From positions 2,108,001 to 2,172,000 of the forward strand of contig NW_027480468.1 in assembly GCF_051401765.1 (NCBI RefSeq): 64,000 bases of DNA, given 5' to 3'. Under the pieces are notes generated by a model. The model worked only from the letters and a program-made list of their open reading frames with translations, was not told where the DNA came from and did no database searches. Shown in pieces: positions 13,483 to 25,721 of this stretch (positions within the stretch are counted from its first letter, which is position 1; each line of letters opens with the position of its first letter). The position numbers and the translations under genes were made by a program. Source of the DNA: Calliopsis andreniformis. Lineage: Eukaryota; Arthropoda; Insecta; Hymenoptera; Andrenidae.

Positions 13483-13943
13483 TCCTCAATGTTCAATCCT
13501 CAATCCTCAATTCTCAATCTTCAATCCTCAATACTCAATCCTCAATCCTCAATCCTCAATCCTCAATGATCAATCCTCAATCTTCAATACTCAATCCTCA
13601 ATCCTCAATCCTCAATCCTCAATCCTCAATCATCAATCCTCAATCCTCAATCCTCAGACCTCAGACATCAATACTCAACCCTCAGTCCTCGTCCTCAATC
13701 CACAACTCTCAATCCTCAATCATCAATCTTCAATCATCAATATTCAATCTTCAGTCCTCAATCCTCAATCCTCAATCCTCAACGTTCAATCCGCCATACC
13801 CAATCCTCAAACTTCGATCCTCAATCCTCAATCCTCAATCCTCAATCCTCAATCCTCAATCCTCTATGCTCAATCCTCAGTCCTCAAACCTCAATCCTGG
13901 ATCCGCAATCCTGAATCCTCAATCTTCAGACCTCAGTCCTCAA

Positions 13944-14076
13944 CAATCAGTTGTCAATTCTCAATTCTCAATAGAATATCATCAATTCACAGTTTTCAAT
14001 ACTCAATACTCAATCTGCAATCTTTAAATCTCTATCCACAAACACCAATTCTCATCACTCAACCCTCAACACTCAG
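13944..14076 (+). repeat. L1 block, subtype a
   Basis: Complete; same surroundings as 10596 and 27793. Confidence 0.9.
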
Positions 14077-14690
14077 TCCCCAGTCCTCAATCTTCAATCC
14101 TCAATCCTCAATCCTCAATCCTCAATCCTCAATCCTCAAACCTCAATCCTCAATTTTCAATCCTCAATACTCAATCATCTATCCTCAATCCTCAGTCCTC
14201 AATCCTCAAACCTCAATCCTCAACCCTCAGCCCTCATTGTCAATCCTCGATCCTCAATCCTCAATCCTCAATCTTCAATCCTCAATACTCAATCTTCAAT
14301 CCTCAATCCTCAATCCTCAATACTCAATCCTCAATCCTCAATCCTCAGTCATCAATACTCAATCTTCAGTACTCAATCCTCAATCCTCAATCCTCAATCC
14401 TCAATCCTCAACCCCCAATCCTCATTCCTCAAACCTCAACCCTCAGCCCTCAGTCCTCATCCTCAGATCTCAATTCTCAATCCTCAGGCCTCAATCCTCA
14501 ATCCTCAATCCTCATTCTTCAATCCTCAATACCCAATCCTCAATCTTCAATCCTCAATCCTCAATCCTCAATCCTCAACCCTCAATCATCACTCCTCAAT
14601 ACTCAGTCTTAAAGCTTCAATCCTCAGTTCTCGAACCACAATTCTGAATCCTCAATCCTGAATCCTCAATCTTCAGCCCTCAGTCCTCAA

Positions 14691-14823
14691 CAATCAGTTG
14701 TCAATCCTCAATCCCCAATAGAATATCCTCAATTCACAGTTTTCAATACTCAATACCCAATGTGCAATCTTCAAATCTCTATCCACAAACATCAATTCTC
14801 ATCACTCAACACTCAACTCTCGG
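14691..14823 (+). repeat. L1 block, subtype b (TGTGCAA, ends CTCTCGG)
   Basis: Complete; same context as 11343. Confidence 0.9.
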
Positions 14824-15536
14824 TCCTCAATGTTCAATCCTCAATCCTCAATTCTCAATCTTCAATCCTCAATCCTCAATCCTCAATCCTCAATCCTCAA
14901 TCATCAATCCTCAATCTTTTAATCCTCAATGCTCAACATTTAATCCTCGATCCTCAATCCTCAATCTTCAATCCTCAATCCTCAATCCTCAATCCTCAAC
15001 CTTCAATCCTCATTACTCAATCTTCAATCCTCAATCCTCAATCCTCAATACTCAATCCTCAGCCCCCAATCCTCATTCCTCAAACCTCAACCCTCAGCCC
15101 TCAGTCCTCATCCTCAGTTCTCAATTCTCAATCCTCAGGCCTCAATCCTCAATCCTCAATCCTCATTCTTCAATCCTCAATACCCAATCCTCAATCTTCA
15201 ATCCTCAATCCTCAATCCTCAATTCTCAATCCTCAATCCTCAATCCTCAATCCTCAGACCTCAAACGTCAATATTCAATCCTCTGTCGTGGTCCCCAATC
15301 CACAACCCTCAATCCTCAATGTTCAATCCTCAACCTTCAATCATCAAACCTCAACACTCAATCTTCAATCCTCAATCCTCAATCCTCAATCCTCAATCCT
15401 CAATCCTCAATCCTGAATATTCAATCCTCAGTCCCCAATCCTCAATCCTCAATCCTCTATCCTCAATCCTCAGTCCTCAAACCTCAATCCTGGATCCTCA
15501 ATCCTGAATCCTCAATCTTCAGACCTCAGTCCTCAA

Positions 15537-15669
15537 CAATCAGTTGTCAATTCTCAATTCTCAAAAGAATATCATCAATTCACAGTTTTCAATACTCAAT
15601 ACTCAATCTGCAATCTTTAAATCTCTATCTACAAACACCAATTCTCATCACTCAACCCTCAACACTCAG
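15537..15669 (+). repeat. L1 block, AAGAATA subtype
   Basis: Complete; copy of 12806 at 2731 bp. Confidence 0.9.
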
Positions 15670-15884
15670 TCCCTAGTCCTCAATCTTCAATCCTCAATCC
15701 TCAATCCTCTATCCTCAATCCTCAATCCTCAATCCTCAATCCTCAATCTTCAATCCTCAATACTCAATCATCAATCCTCAATCCTCAGTCCTCAATCCTC
15801 AAACCTCAATCCTCAACCCTCAGCCCTCATTGTCAATCCTCGACCCTCATTCCTCAATCCTCAACCCCCAACCCTCATTCCTCA

Positions 15885-16379
15885 AACCTCAACCCTCAGC
15901 CCTCAGTCCTCATCCTCAGATCTCAATTCTCAATCCTCAGGCCTCAATCCTCAATCCTCAATCCTCATTCTTCAATCCTCAATACCCAATCCGCAATCTT
16001 CAATCCTCAATCCTCAATCCTCAATCCTCAACCCTCAATCTTCACACCTCAATACTCAATACTCAATCCTCAATCCTCAACAATCAGTTGTCAATCCTCA
16101 ATCCCAAATAGAATATCCTCAATCCACAGTTTTCAATACTCAATACCCAATCTGCAATATTCAAATCTCTATCCACAAACATCAATTCTCATCACTCAAC
16201 CCTCAACACTCGGTCCTCAATGTTCAATCCTCAATCCTCAATTCTCAATCTTCAATCCTCAATACTCAATCCTCAATCCTCAATCCTCAATCCTCAATGA
16301 TCAATCCTCAATCTTCAATACTCAATCCTCAATCCTCAATCCTCAATCCTCAATCCTCAATCATCAATCCTCAATCCTC
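15885..16379. repeat. 496-bp tandem duplication, copy 1
   Basis: Head-to-tail duplication carrying one L1 (16081). The period of 496 bp is not a multiple of 7, and the junction lies in CTCAAACCCCAACC near 16376-16388. Confidence 0.82.
16081..16213 (+). repeat. L1 block, subtype b (TATTCAA)
   Basis: Complete; TCCCAAA precedes the hub unit TAGAATA. Inside the first copy of the 496-bp tandem duplication. Confidence 0.9.
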
Positions 16380-16380
16380 A

Positions 16381-16875
16381 AACCCCAACCCTCAGCCCTC
16401 AGTCCTCATCCTCAGATCTCAATTCTCAATCCTCAGGCCTCAATCCTCAATCCTCAATCCTCATTCTTCAATCCTCAATACCCAATCCGCAATCTTCAAT
16501 CCTCAATCCTCAATCCTCAATCCTCAACCCTCAATCTTCACTCCTCAATACTCAATACTCAATCCTCAATCCTCAACAATCAGTTGTCAATCCTCAATCC
16601 CCAATAGAATATCCTCAATCCACAGTTTTCAATACTCAATACCCAATCTGCAATATTCAAATCTCTATCCACAAACATCAATTCTCATCACTCAACCCTC
16701 AACACTCGGTCCTCAATGTTCAATCCTCAATCCTCAATTCTCAATCTTCAATCCTCAATACTCAATCCTCAATCCTCAATCCTCAATCCTCAATGATCAA
16801 TCCTCAATCTTCAATACTCAATCCTCAATCCTCAATCCTCAATCCTCAATCCTCAATCATCAATCCTCAATCCTC
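16381..16875. repeat. 496-bp tandem duplication, copy 2
   Basis: Carries the copied L1 at 16577. After 16875 the sequence leaves the duplicated pattern. Confidence 0.82.
16577..16709 (+). repeat. L1 block, subtype b (TATTCAA)
   Basis: Complete; second copy of the 496-bp duplication. Confidence 0.9.
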
Positions 16876-17233
16876 AATCCTCAATTCTCAATCCTCAATC
16901 CTGAATCCACAGATCTCAAACGTCAATATTCAACCCTCAGTCCTGGTCCCCAATCCACAACACTCAATCCTCAATCCTCAATCTTCAATCATCAATATTC
17001 AATCCTCAGTCCTCAATCCTCAATCCTGAATCCTCAATCCTCAGTCCTCAATGTTCAATCCTCAATACCCAATCCTCAATCTTCAATCCTCAATCTTCAA
17101 TCCTCAATCCTGAATATTCAATCCTCAGTCCCCAATCCTCAATCCTCAATCCTCTATCCTCAATCCTCAGTCCTCAAACCTCAATCCTGGATCCTCAATC
17201 CTGAATCCTCAATCTTCAGACCTCAGTCCTCAA

Positions 17234-17366
17234 CAATCAGTTGTCAATTCTCAATTCTCAAAAGAATATCATCAATTCACAGTTTTCAATACTCAATACT
17301 CAATCTGCAATCTTTAAATCTCTATCTACAAACACCAATTATCATCACTCAACCCTCAACACTCAG
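17234..17366 (+). repeat. L1 block, AAGAATA subtype
   Basis: Complete; reads TTATCAT where relatives read TTCTCAT. Partner of 28310. Confidence 0.9.
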
Positions 17367-17784
17367 TCCCTAGTCCTCAATCTTCAATCCTCAATCCTCA
17401 ATCCTCAATCCTCAATCCTCAATCCTCAATCCTCAATCCTCAATCTTCAATCCTCAATACTCAATCATCAATCCTCAATCCTCAGTCCTCAATCCTCAAA
17501 CCTCAATCCTCAACCCTCAGCCCACATTGTCAATCCTCGATCCTCATTCCTCAATCCTCAACCCCCAACCCTCATTCCTCAAACCTCAACCCTCAGCCCT
17601 CAGTCCTCATCCTCAGATCTCAATTCTCAATCCTCAGGCCTCAATCCTCAATCCTCAATCCTCATTCTTCAATCCTCAATACCCAATCCGCAATCTTCAA
17701 TCCTCAATCCTCAATCCTCAATCCTCAATCCTCAACCCTCAATCTTCACTCCTCAATACTCAATACTCAATCCTCAATCTTCAA

Positions 17785-17917
17785 CAATCAGTTGTCAATC
17801 CTCAATCCCCAATAGAATATCCTCAATCCACAGTTTTCAATACTCAATACCCAATCTGCAATATTCAAATCTCTATCCACAAACATCAATTCTCATCACT
17901 CAACCCTCAACACTCGG
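17785..17917 (+). repeat. L1 block, subtype b (TATTCAA)
   Basis: Complete; 551 bp after the AAGAATA L1, one heptamer more than the usual 544. Confidence 0.9.
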
Positions 17918-18581
17918 TCCTCAATGTTCAATCCTCAATCCTCAATTCTCAATCTTCAATCCTCAATACTCAATCCTCAATCCTCAATCCTCAATCCACA
18001 ATGATCAATCCTCAATCTTCAATACTCAATCCTCAATCCTCAATCCTCAATCCTCAATCCTCAATCATCAATCCTCAATCCTCAATCCTCAATTCTCAAT
18101 CCTCAATCCTGAATCCACAGATCTCAAACGTCAATATTCAACCATCAGTCCTGGTCCCCAATCCACAACCCTCAATCCTCAATCCTCAATCTTCAATCAT
18201 CAATATTCAATCCTCAGTCCTCAATCCTCAATCCTGAATCCTCAATCCTCAATCCTCAATGTTCAATCCTCAATACCCAATCCTCAATCTTCAATCCTCA
18301 ATCCTCAATCCTCAATCCTCAATCCTCAATCCTCGATCCACAATCCTCAATCCTCTGTCCTCAAACCACAATCCTGAATCCTCAATCCTGAATCCTCAAT
18401 CCTGAATCCTCAATACTCAATCCTCAATCCTCAATATTCAATGCTCAATACCCAATCCTCAATCTTCAATCCTCAATCCTCAATCCTCAATCCTCAATCC
18501 TCAATCCTCAATCCTCTGTCCTAAAACCACAATCCTGAATCCTCAATCCTGAGTCCTCAATCTTCAGCCCTCAGCCCTCAA

Positions 18582-18714
18582 CAATCAGTTTTCAATCCTC
18601 AATCCTCAATAGAATATTCTCAGTTCAGCGTTTTCCATACGCAATACTCAATCAGCAATCTTCAAATCTCTATCCACAAACATCAATTCTCATCACTCAG
18701 CCCTCAGCACTCAG
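18582..18714 (+). repeat. L1 block, subtype c variant (TTTTCAA second unit)
   Basis: The second unit is TTTTCAA, which destroys the TTG and the inverted repeat. TAGAATATTCT contains a 10-bp palindrome. Partner of 29651. Confidence 0.9.
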
Positions 18715-19238
18715 TCCCCAATTCTCAATCTTCAATCCTCAATCCTCAATTCTCAATCTTCGATCCTCAATACTGAATCTTCAATCCTCAATCCTCAATC
18801 CTCATTCTTCAATCCTCAATACCCAATCCTCAATCTCCAATCCTCAATCCTCAATCCTCAATTCTCAATCCTCAATCCTCAGTCCTCAGACCTCAAACCT
18901 CAATCCTCAACCCTCAGCCCTCATCGCCAATCCTCAAACTTCAATCCTCAGTCCTCAATCCTCAATGTTCAATCCTCAATCCTCAATCCTCAGTCCTCAA
19001 TCCTCAATCCTCAATCCTCAATCCTCAATCTTCAACCCTCAATACTCAATCTTCAATCCTCAATCCTCAATTCTCAATCGTCGATACTCAATCCTCAATC
19101 TTCAATCCTCAATCCCCAATCCTCAATCTTCAATCCTCAATCCTCAATTCTAAATCCTCAATACTCAACCTTCAATCCTCAATACTCAATCTTCAATCCT
19201 CAATCCTCAAGCCTCAATCCTCAATCCTCAATCCTCAA

Positions 19239-19413
19239 TATTCAACACACAACCCTCAACTATCAATCCTCAATACTCAACCATCAATCCTCAATTCTCA
19301 ATACTCAATAGAATACCTTGAATTCTCATCGCTCAATACTCAATCCACAAAAATCAATAATCAAATCTCAACCCTCAAACATCAATTCTCAACACTCAAT
19401 CATCAACACTCAG
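19239..19413 (+). repeat. L2 block (25 units)
   Basis: TATTCAA-CACACAA start, hub TAGAATA, then CCTTGAA-TTCTCAT, TCCACAA-AAATCAA-TAATCAA, and CACTCAG end, followed by TCCTCTT. All units are in 7-bp register. Its second half resembles the second half of L1. Confidence 0.88.
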
Positions 19414-20173
19414 TCCTCTTTCTTCAATCCTCCATCCTCAATCCTCAATCCTCAATCCTCAATCCTCAATCCTCAATCCTCAATCCTCAACCCTCAATCT
19501 TCAATCCTCAATCCCCAATCCTCAATCCTCAACACCCAATCCTCAATACTCAATCTTCAATCCTCAATCCTCAATTCTCAATCCTCAATCTTCAATCCTC
19601 AATCCCCAATCCTCAATCCTCTATCCTCATTCTTCAATACTCAATACCCAATCCTCAATCTTCAATCCTCAATCCTCAATCCTCAATTCTCAATCCTAAA
19701 TCCTCAACCCTCAATCCTCAATCCTCAATCGTCAGTCTTCAATCCTCAATACTCAATCTTCAATCCTCAATCCTCAATACTCAATCCTAAATCCTCATTC
19801 TGCAATCCTCAATACCCAATCCTCAATCTTCAATCCTCAATCCTCAATCCTTAATTCTCAACCCTCAATCCTCAGTCCTCAGTCATCAATCCTCAAACCT
19901 CAGTCCTCACCCACAATTCTCAATCGTCAACCCTCAATCCTCAAACCACAATCCTCAACTGTCAGTCCTCGTCCTCAATCCTCAACCCTCAATCCTCAAT
20001 CCTCAATCTTCAATCATCAATACTCAATCTTCAATCCTCAATCCTCAACCCTCAATCCTCATTCCTCAAACCTCAATCCTCAACCCTCAGTCCTTATCCT
20101 CAATTCTCAATTCTCAATCCTCAATTCTGAATTCTCAACCCCGAATCCTCAATCTTCAGCCCTCAGTCCTCAA

Positions 20174-20306
20174 CAATCAGTTGTCTATTTTCAATCCTCA
20201 ATAGAATATCATCAATTCACAGTTTTCAATACTCAATGCTCAATCTGCAATCTTCAAATATCTAACCACAAACATCAATTCTCATCACACAACCCTCAAC
20301 ACTCAG
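20174..20306 (+). repeat. L1 block with ATATCTA-ACCACAA
   Basis: Complete; TTGTCTA second unit. Partner of 31277. Confidence 0.9.
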
Positions 20307-20961
20307 TCCCCAATCCTCAATCTTCAATCCTCAATCCTCAATCCTCAATCCTCAATCCTCAATCTTCAATCATCAATACTCAATCATCAATCCTCAATTC
20401 TCAATCCTCAATCCTCAATCCTCAATACTCAATCCTCAATACTCAATCTTCAATACCCAATCATCAAACCTCAATCCTCAATCCTCATTCTTCAATCCTC
20501 AATACCCAATCCTCAATCTTCAATCCTTAATCCTCAATCCCCAATTCTCAATCCTCAGTCCTCAGTCCTCAGTCCTAAAACCTCAACCCTCAACCATCAG
20601 CCCTCATCCTCAATCCTCAATCCTCATTCCGCAATCCTCAACCTTCAATCCTCAATTCTCAATATTCAATCCTCAATTCTGAATCCTCAATCCTCAATCC
20701 TCATTCTTCAATCCTCAATACCCAATCCTCAATCTTCAATCCTCTATCCTCAATCCTCAATTCTCAATACTCAATCCTCAGACCTCAGTCCTCAAACCTC
20801 AATCCTCAACCCTCAGCCCTCATCCTCAATCCTCAATCCTCAACCTCAATCCTCAATCTTCAATCCTCAATACTCTATCTTCAATCCTCAATCCTCAGTC
20901 CTCAAACCTCAATTCTGAATCCTCAACCCTGATTCCTCAATCTTCAGCCCTCAGTCCTCAA

Positions 20962-21094
20962 CAATCAGTTGTCAATCCTCAATCCTGAGCATAATATCCT
21001 CAATTCACAGTTTTCAATACTCAATACTCAATCTGCAATCTTCAAATCTCTATCCACAGACATCAATTCTCATCACTCAACCCTGAACACTCAG
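20962..21094 (+). repeat. L1 block, CATAATA subtype
   Basis: TCCTGAG-CATAATA replaces TCCTCAA-TAGAATA; ends after CCCTGAA-CACTCAG. Partners 22789 and 32065. Confidence 0.9.
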
Positions 21095-21883
21095 TCCTCA
21101 ACGTTCAATCCTCAATCCTCAATTCTCAATCTTCGATCCTCTATACTGAATCTTCAATCCTCAATCCTCAATCCTCAATCCTCAATCCTCAATCCTGTAT
21201 ATTCAATCCTCAGTCCCCAATCCTCAATCCTCAATCCTCAATCCTCAATCATCAATCCTCAATCTTTTAATCCTCAATGCTCAACATTTAATCCTCGATC
21301 CTCAATCCTCAATCTTCAATCCTCAATCCTCAATCCTCAATCCTCAAACTTCAATCCTCATTACTCAATCTTCAATCCTCAATCCTCAATCCTCAATACC
21401 CAATCCTCAACCCCCAATCCTCATTCCTCAAACCTCAAGCCTCAGCCCTCAGTCCTTATCCTCAGTTCTCAATTCTCAATCCTCAGGCCTCAATCCTCAA
21501 TCCTCAATCCTCATTCTTCAATCCTCAATACCCAATCCTCAATCTCAATCCTCAATCCTCAATCCTCAATTCTCAATCCTCAATCCTCAATCCTCAATCC
21601 TCAGACCTCAAACGTCAATATTCAATCCTCAGTCCTGGTCCCCAATCCACAACCCTCAATCCTCAATGTTCAATCCTCAACCTTCAATCATCAAACCTCA
21701 ACACTCAATCTTCAATCCTCAATCCTCAATCCTCAATCCTCAATCCTCAATCCTCAATCCTGAATATTCAACCCTCAGTCCCCAATCCTCAATCCTCAAT
21801 CCTCTATCCTCAATCCTGAGTCCTCAAACCTCAATCCAGGATCCTCAATCCTGAATCCTCAATCTTCAGACCTCAGTCCTCAA

Positions 21884-22016
21884 CAATCAGTTGTCAATTC
21901 TCAATTCTCAAAAGAATATCATCAATTCGCAGTTTTCAATACTCAATACTCAATCTGCAATCTTTAAATCTCTATCTACAAACACCAATTCTCATCACTC
22001 AACCCTCAACACTCAG
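21884..22016 (+). repeat. L1 block, AAGAATA subtype
   Basis: Complete; TTCGCAG replaces TTCACAG. Followed by no L1 at 544 bp, unlike its relatives, because the 1827-bp unit ends first. Confidence 0.9.
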
Positions 22017-22788
22017 TCCCTAGTCCTCAATCTTCAATCCTCAATCCTCAACCCTCAATCCTCAATCCTCAATCCTCAATCCTCAATCCTCAATCTTCAA
22101 TCCTCAATACTCAATCATCAATCCTCAATCCTCAGCCCTCAATCCTCAAACCTCAATCCTCAACCCTCAGCCCTCATTGTCAATCCTCGATCCTCATTCC
22201 TCAATCCTCAACCCCCAACCCTCATTCCTCAAACCTCAACCCTCAGCCCTCAGTCCTCATCCTCAGATCTCAATTCTCAATCCTCAGGCCTCAATCCTCA
22301 ATCCTCAATCCTCATTCTTCAATCCTCAATACCCAATCCTCAATCTTCAATCCTTAATCCTCAATCCCCAATTCTCAATCCTCAGTCCTCAGTCCTCAGT
22401 CCTAAAACCTCAACCCTCAACCATCAGCCCTCATCCTCAATCCTCAATCCTCATTCCGCAATCCTCAACCTTCAATCCTCAATTCTCAATATTCAATCCT
22501 CAATTCTGAATCCTCAATCCTCAATCCTCATTCTTCAATCCTCAATACCCAATCCTCAATCTTCAATCCTCTATCCTCAATCCTCAATTCTCAATACTCA
22601 ATCCTCAGACCTCAGTCCTCAAACCTCAATCCTCAACCCTCAGCCCTCATCCTCAATCCTCAATCCTCAACCTCAATCCTCAATCTTCAATCCTCAATAC
22701 TCTATCTTCAATCCTCAATCCTCAGTCCTCAAACCTCAATTCTGAATCCTCAACCCTGATTCCTCAATCTTCAGCCCTCAGTCCTCAA

Positions 22789-22921
22789 CAATCAGTTGTC
22801 AATCCTCAATCCTGAGCATAATATCCTCAATTCACAGTTTTCAATACTCAATACTCAATCTGCAATCTTCAAATCTCTATCCACAGACATCAATTCTCAT
22901 CACTCAACCCTGAACACTCAG
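22789..22921 (+). repeat. L1 block, CATAATA subtype
   Basis: Second tandem copy of 20962 (offset 1827). Confidence 0.9.
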
Positions 22922-23710
22922 TCCTCAACGTTCAATCCTCAATCCTCAATTCTCAATCTTCGATCCTCTATACTGAATCTTCAATCCTCAATCCTCAATC
23001 CTCAATCCTCAATCCTCAATCCTGTATATTCAATCCTCAGTCCCCAATCCTCAATCCTCAATCCTCAATCCTCAATCATCAATCCTCAATCTTTTAATCC
23101 TCAATGCTCAACATTTAATCCTCGATCCTCAATCCTCAATCTTCAATCCTCAATCCTCAATCCTCAATCCTCAAACTTCAATCCTCATTACTCAATCTTC
23201 AATCCTCAATCCTCAATCCTCAATACCCAATCCTCAACCCCCAATCCTCATTCCTCAAACCTCAACCCTCAGCCCTCAGTCCTTATCCTCAGTTCTCAAT
23301 TCTCAATCCTCAGGCCTCAATCCTCAATCCTCAATCCTCATTCTTCAATCCTCAATACCCAATCCTCAATCTCAATCCTCAATCCTCAATCCTCAATTCT
23401 CAATCCTCAATCCTCAATCCTCAATCCTCAGACCTCAAACGTCAATATTCAATCCTCAGTCCTGGTCCCCAATCCACAACCCTCAATCCTCAATGTTCAA
23501 TCCTCAACCTTCAATCATCAAACCTCAACACTCAATCTTCAATCCTCAATCCTCAATCCTCAATCCTCAATCCTCAATCCTCAATCCTGAATATTCAACC
23601 CTCAGTCCCCAATCCTCAATCCTCAATCCTCTATCCTCAATCCTGAGTCCTCAAACCTCAATCCAGGATCCTCAATCCTGAATCCTCAATCTTCAGACCT
23701 CAGTCCTCAA

Positions 23711-23843
23711 CAATCAGTTGTCAATTCTCAATTCTCAAAAGAATATCATCAATTCGCAGTTTTCAATACTCAATACTCAATCTGCAATCTTTAAATCTCT
23801 ATCTACAAACACCAATTCTCATCACTCAACCCTCAACACTCAG
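23711..23843 (+). repeat. L1 block, AAGAATA subtype
   Basis: Second tandem copy of 21884 (offset 1827), again with TTCGCAG. Confidence 0.9.
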
Positions 23844-24254
23844 TCCCTAGTCCTCAATCTTCAATCCTCAATCCTCAACCCTCAATCCTCAATCCTCAAT
23901 CCTCAATCCTCAATCCTCAATCTTCAATCCTCAATACTCAATCATCAATCCTCAATCCTCAGCCCTCAATCCTCAAACCTCAATCCTCAACCCTCAGCCC
24001 TCATTGTCAATCCTCGATCCTCATTCCTCAATCCTCAACCCCCAACCCTCATTCCTCAAACCTCAACCCTCAGCCCTCAGTCCTCATCCTCAGATCTCAA
24101 TTCTCAATCCTCAGGCCTCAATCCTCAATCCTCAATCCTCATTCTTCAATCCTCAATACCCAATCCGCAATCTTCAATCCTCAATCCTCAATCCTCAATC
24201 CTCAACCCTCAATCTTCACTCCTCAATACTCAATACTCAATCCTCAATCCTCAA

Positions 24255-24387
24255 CAATCAGTTGTCAATCCTCAATCCCCAATAGAATATCCTCAATTCA
24301 CAGTTTTCAATACTCAATACCCAATCTGCAATATTCAAATCTCTATCCACAAACATCAATTCTCATCACTCAACCCTCAACACTCGG
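24255..24387 (+). repeat. L1 block, subtype b (TATTCAA)
   Basis: Complete; 544 bp after the AAGAATA L1. Confidence 0.9.
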
Positions 24388-25142
24388 TCCTCAATGTTCA
24401 ATCATCAATCCTCAATTCTCAATCCTCAATCCTCAATCCTCAATACTCAATCCTCAATACTCAATCTTCAATACCCAATCATCAATCCTCAATCCTCAAT
24501 CCTCACTCTTCAATCCTCAATACCCAATCCTCAATCTTCAATACTCAATCCTTAATCGTCAATCCTCAATCCCCAATCCTCAATCTTCAATACTCAATCC
24601 TCAATCCTCAATCCACAATCCTCAATCTTCAATCCTCAATACTCAACCTTCAATCCTCAATCCTCAATCCTCAATCCTCAATCCTCAATCCTCAGTCCTC
24701 AATCCTCAATCTTCAATCCTAAATACTCGATCTTGAATCCTCAATCCCCAATCCTCAATCCTCAATCCTCATTCTTCAATCCTCAATACCCAATCCTCAA
24801 TCTTCAATCCTCAATCCTCAATCCTCAATTCTCAATCCTCAATCCTCAATCCTCAGACCTCAGACATCAATACTCAACCCTCAGTCGTCGTCCTCAATCC
24901 ACAACTCTCAATCCTCAATCATCAATCTTCAATCATCAATATTCAATCTTCAGTCCTCAATCCTCAATCCTCAATCCGCAATGTTCAATCCGCAATACCC
25001 AATCCTCAATCTTCAATCCTCAATCCTCAATCCTCAATCCTCAATCCTCAATCCTCAATCCTCTATCCTCAATCCTCAGTCCTCAAACCTCAATCCTGGA
25101 TCCTCAATCCTGAATCCTCAATCTTCAGACCTCAGTCCTCAG

Positions 25143-25275
25143 CAATCAGTTGTCAATTCTCAATTCTCAATAGAATATCATCAATTCACAGTTTTCAATA
25201 CTCAATACCCAATGTGCAATCTTCAAATCTCTATCCACAAACATCAATTCTCATCACTCAACCCTCAACTCTCGG
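25143..25275 (+). repeat. L1 block, a/b hybrid
   Basis: Begins like subtype a (TTCTCAA twice, TCATCAA) and ends like subtype b (TGTGCAA, CTCTCGG). The join lies near TACCCAA, so this may be a recombinant. Confidence 0.85.
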
Positions 25276-25588
25276 TCCTCAATGTTCAATCCTCAATCCT
25301 CAATCCTCAACCCCCAATCCTCATTCCTCAAACCTCAAACCTCAGCCCTCAGTCCTCATCCTCAGATCTCAATTCTCAATCCTCAGGCCTCAATCCTCAA
25401 TCCTCAATCCTCATTCTTCAATCCTCAATACCCAATCCTCAATCTTCAATCCTCAATCCTCAATCCTCAATCCTCAACCCTCAATCTTCACTCCTCAATA
25501 CTCAATCTTAAACCTTCAATCCTCAGTCCTCGAACCACAATTCTGAATCCTCAATCCTGAATCCTCAATCTTCACCCTCAGTCCTCAA

Positions 25589-25721
25589 CAAGCAGTTGTC
25601 AATCCTCAATCCCCAATAGAATATCCTCAATTCACAGTTTTCAATACTCAATACCCAATGTGCAATCTTCAAATCTCTATCCACAAACATCAGTTCTCAT
25701 CACTCAACCCTCAACTCTCGG
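25589..25721 (+). repeat. L1 block, subtype b, CAAGCAG first unit
   Basis: Complete; follows the one-base deletion near 25573. Confidence 0.9.

Larger units (their letters stand above)
12502..13645. repeat. 1.14-kb segment, left copy (offset 2731 bp)
   Basis: Shares with 15233-16376 the rare TGTCGTGGTCC string, an AAGAATA-type L1 and a second L1 544 bp later. Several single-base differences separate the copies. Confidence 0.82.
15233..16376. repeat. 1.14-kb segment, right copy (offset 2731 bp)
   Basis: Downstream partner of 12502-13645. Its second L1 (16081) was copied again by the 496-bp tandem duplication. Confidence 0.82.
9713..17099. repeat. Array region C: dense L1 mosaic with AAGAATA subtype
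   Basis: Eleven L1 blocks lie here at recurring distances. The spacing 10596 to 11343 equals that of 13944 to 14691 (747 bp), and 12806 to 13350 equals 15537 to 16081 (544 bp). These equal distances show that multi-block cassettes were copied as wholes. Includes the 2731-bp-offset copy pair and a 496-bp tandem duplication. The intervals between blocks hold only variant heptamers. Confidence 0.88.
15544..17373 (+). other. Second longest open frame (609 codons), repeat translation, not called as a gene
   Basis: Opens at the TTG of the L1 at 15537 and ends at a TAG in CCCTAGTCC near the end of the L1 at 17234. The apparent protein is the same S-I-L-N-P-Q-S cycle, crossing four L1 blocks and the 496-bp duplication junction. 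It crosses unrelated repeat borders without change of character, which argues against a gene. Confidence 0.3.
17100..20468. repeat. Array region D: left copy of the 4.15-kb duplicated segment (first part)
   Basis: This is the unique-in-left-copy part of a segment found again about 11.07-11.10 kb downstream. It contains L1 blocks 17234, 17785, 18582 and 20174 and the first L2 block (19239). The stretch 18715-19238 and the stretch 19414-20173 hold only variant heptamers. Confidence 0.88.
17100..21247. repeat. 4.15-kb segmental duplication, left copy
   Basis: Partner of 28176-32350. Landmark order L1-L1-L1-L2-L1-L1 is preserved. Differences: one heptamer more here between 17234 and 17785, one 34-bp unit fewer near 19958, and scattered single-base changes. 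The right part (20469-21247) is also the start of the 1827-bp tandem unit. Confidence 0.9.
20469..22339. repeat. 1827-bp tandem unit, copy 1
   Basis: Matches 22296-24166 with a constant offset of 1827 bp (261 heptamers), so no net indel separates the copies. One substitution was noticed: G at 21439 against C at 23266. Confidence 0.92.
20469..24166. repeat. Array region E: two tandem 1827-bp higher-order units
   Basis: Two head-to-tail copies with a period of 1827 bp, exactly 261 heptamers. Each holds an L1 with the TCCTGAG-CATAATA variant followed 922 bp later by an AAGAATA-type L1. Both copies also share a six-base unit (near 21547 and 23374). No other sequence class is present. Confidence 0.92.
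22296..24166. repeat. 1827-bp tandem unit, copy 2
   Basis: Second copy. Identity ends at 24166, where this copy reads CCGCAATC and the first reads CCTCAATC. Confidence 0.92.

Noticed and set aside
18592..18724. Alternative placement of the L1 block near 18.6 kb
   Set aside because: Recounting the bases placed its start at 18582, which agrees with its partner at 29651.
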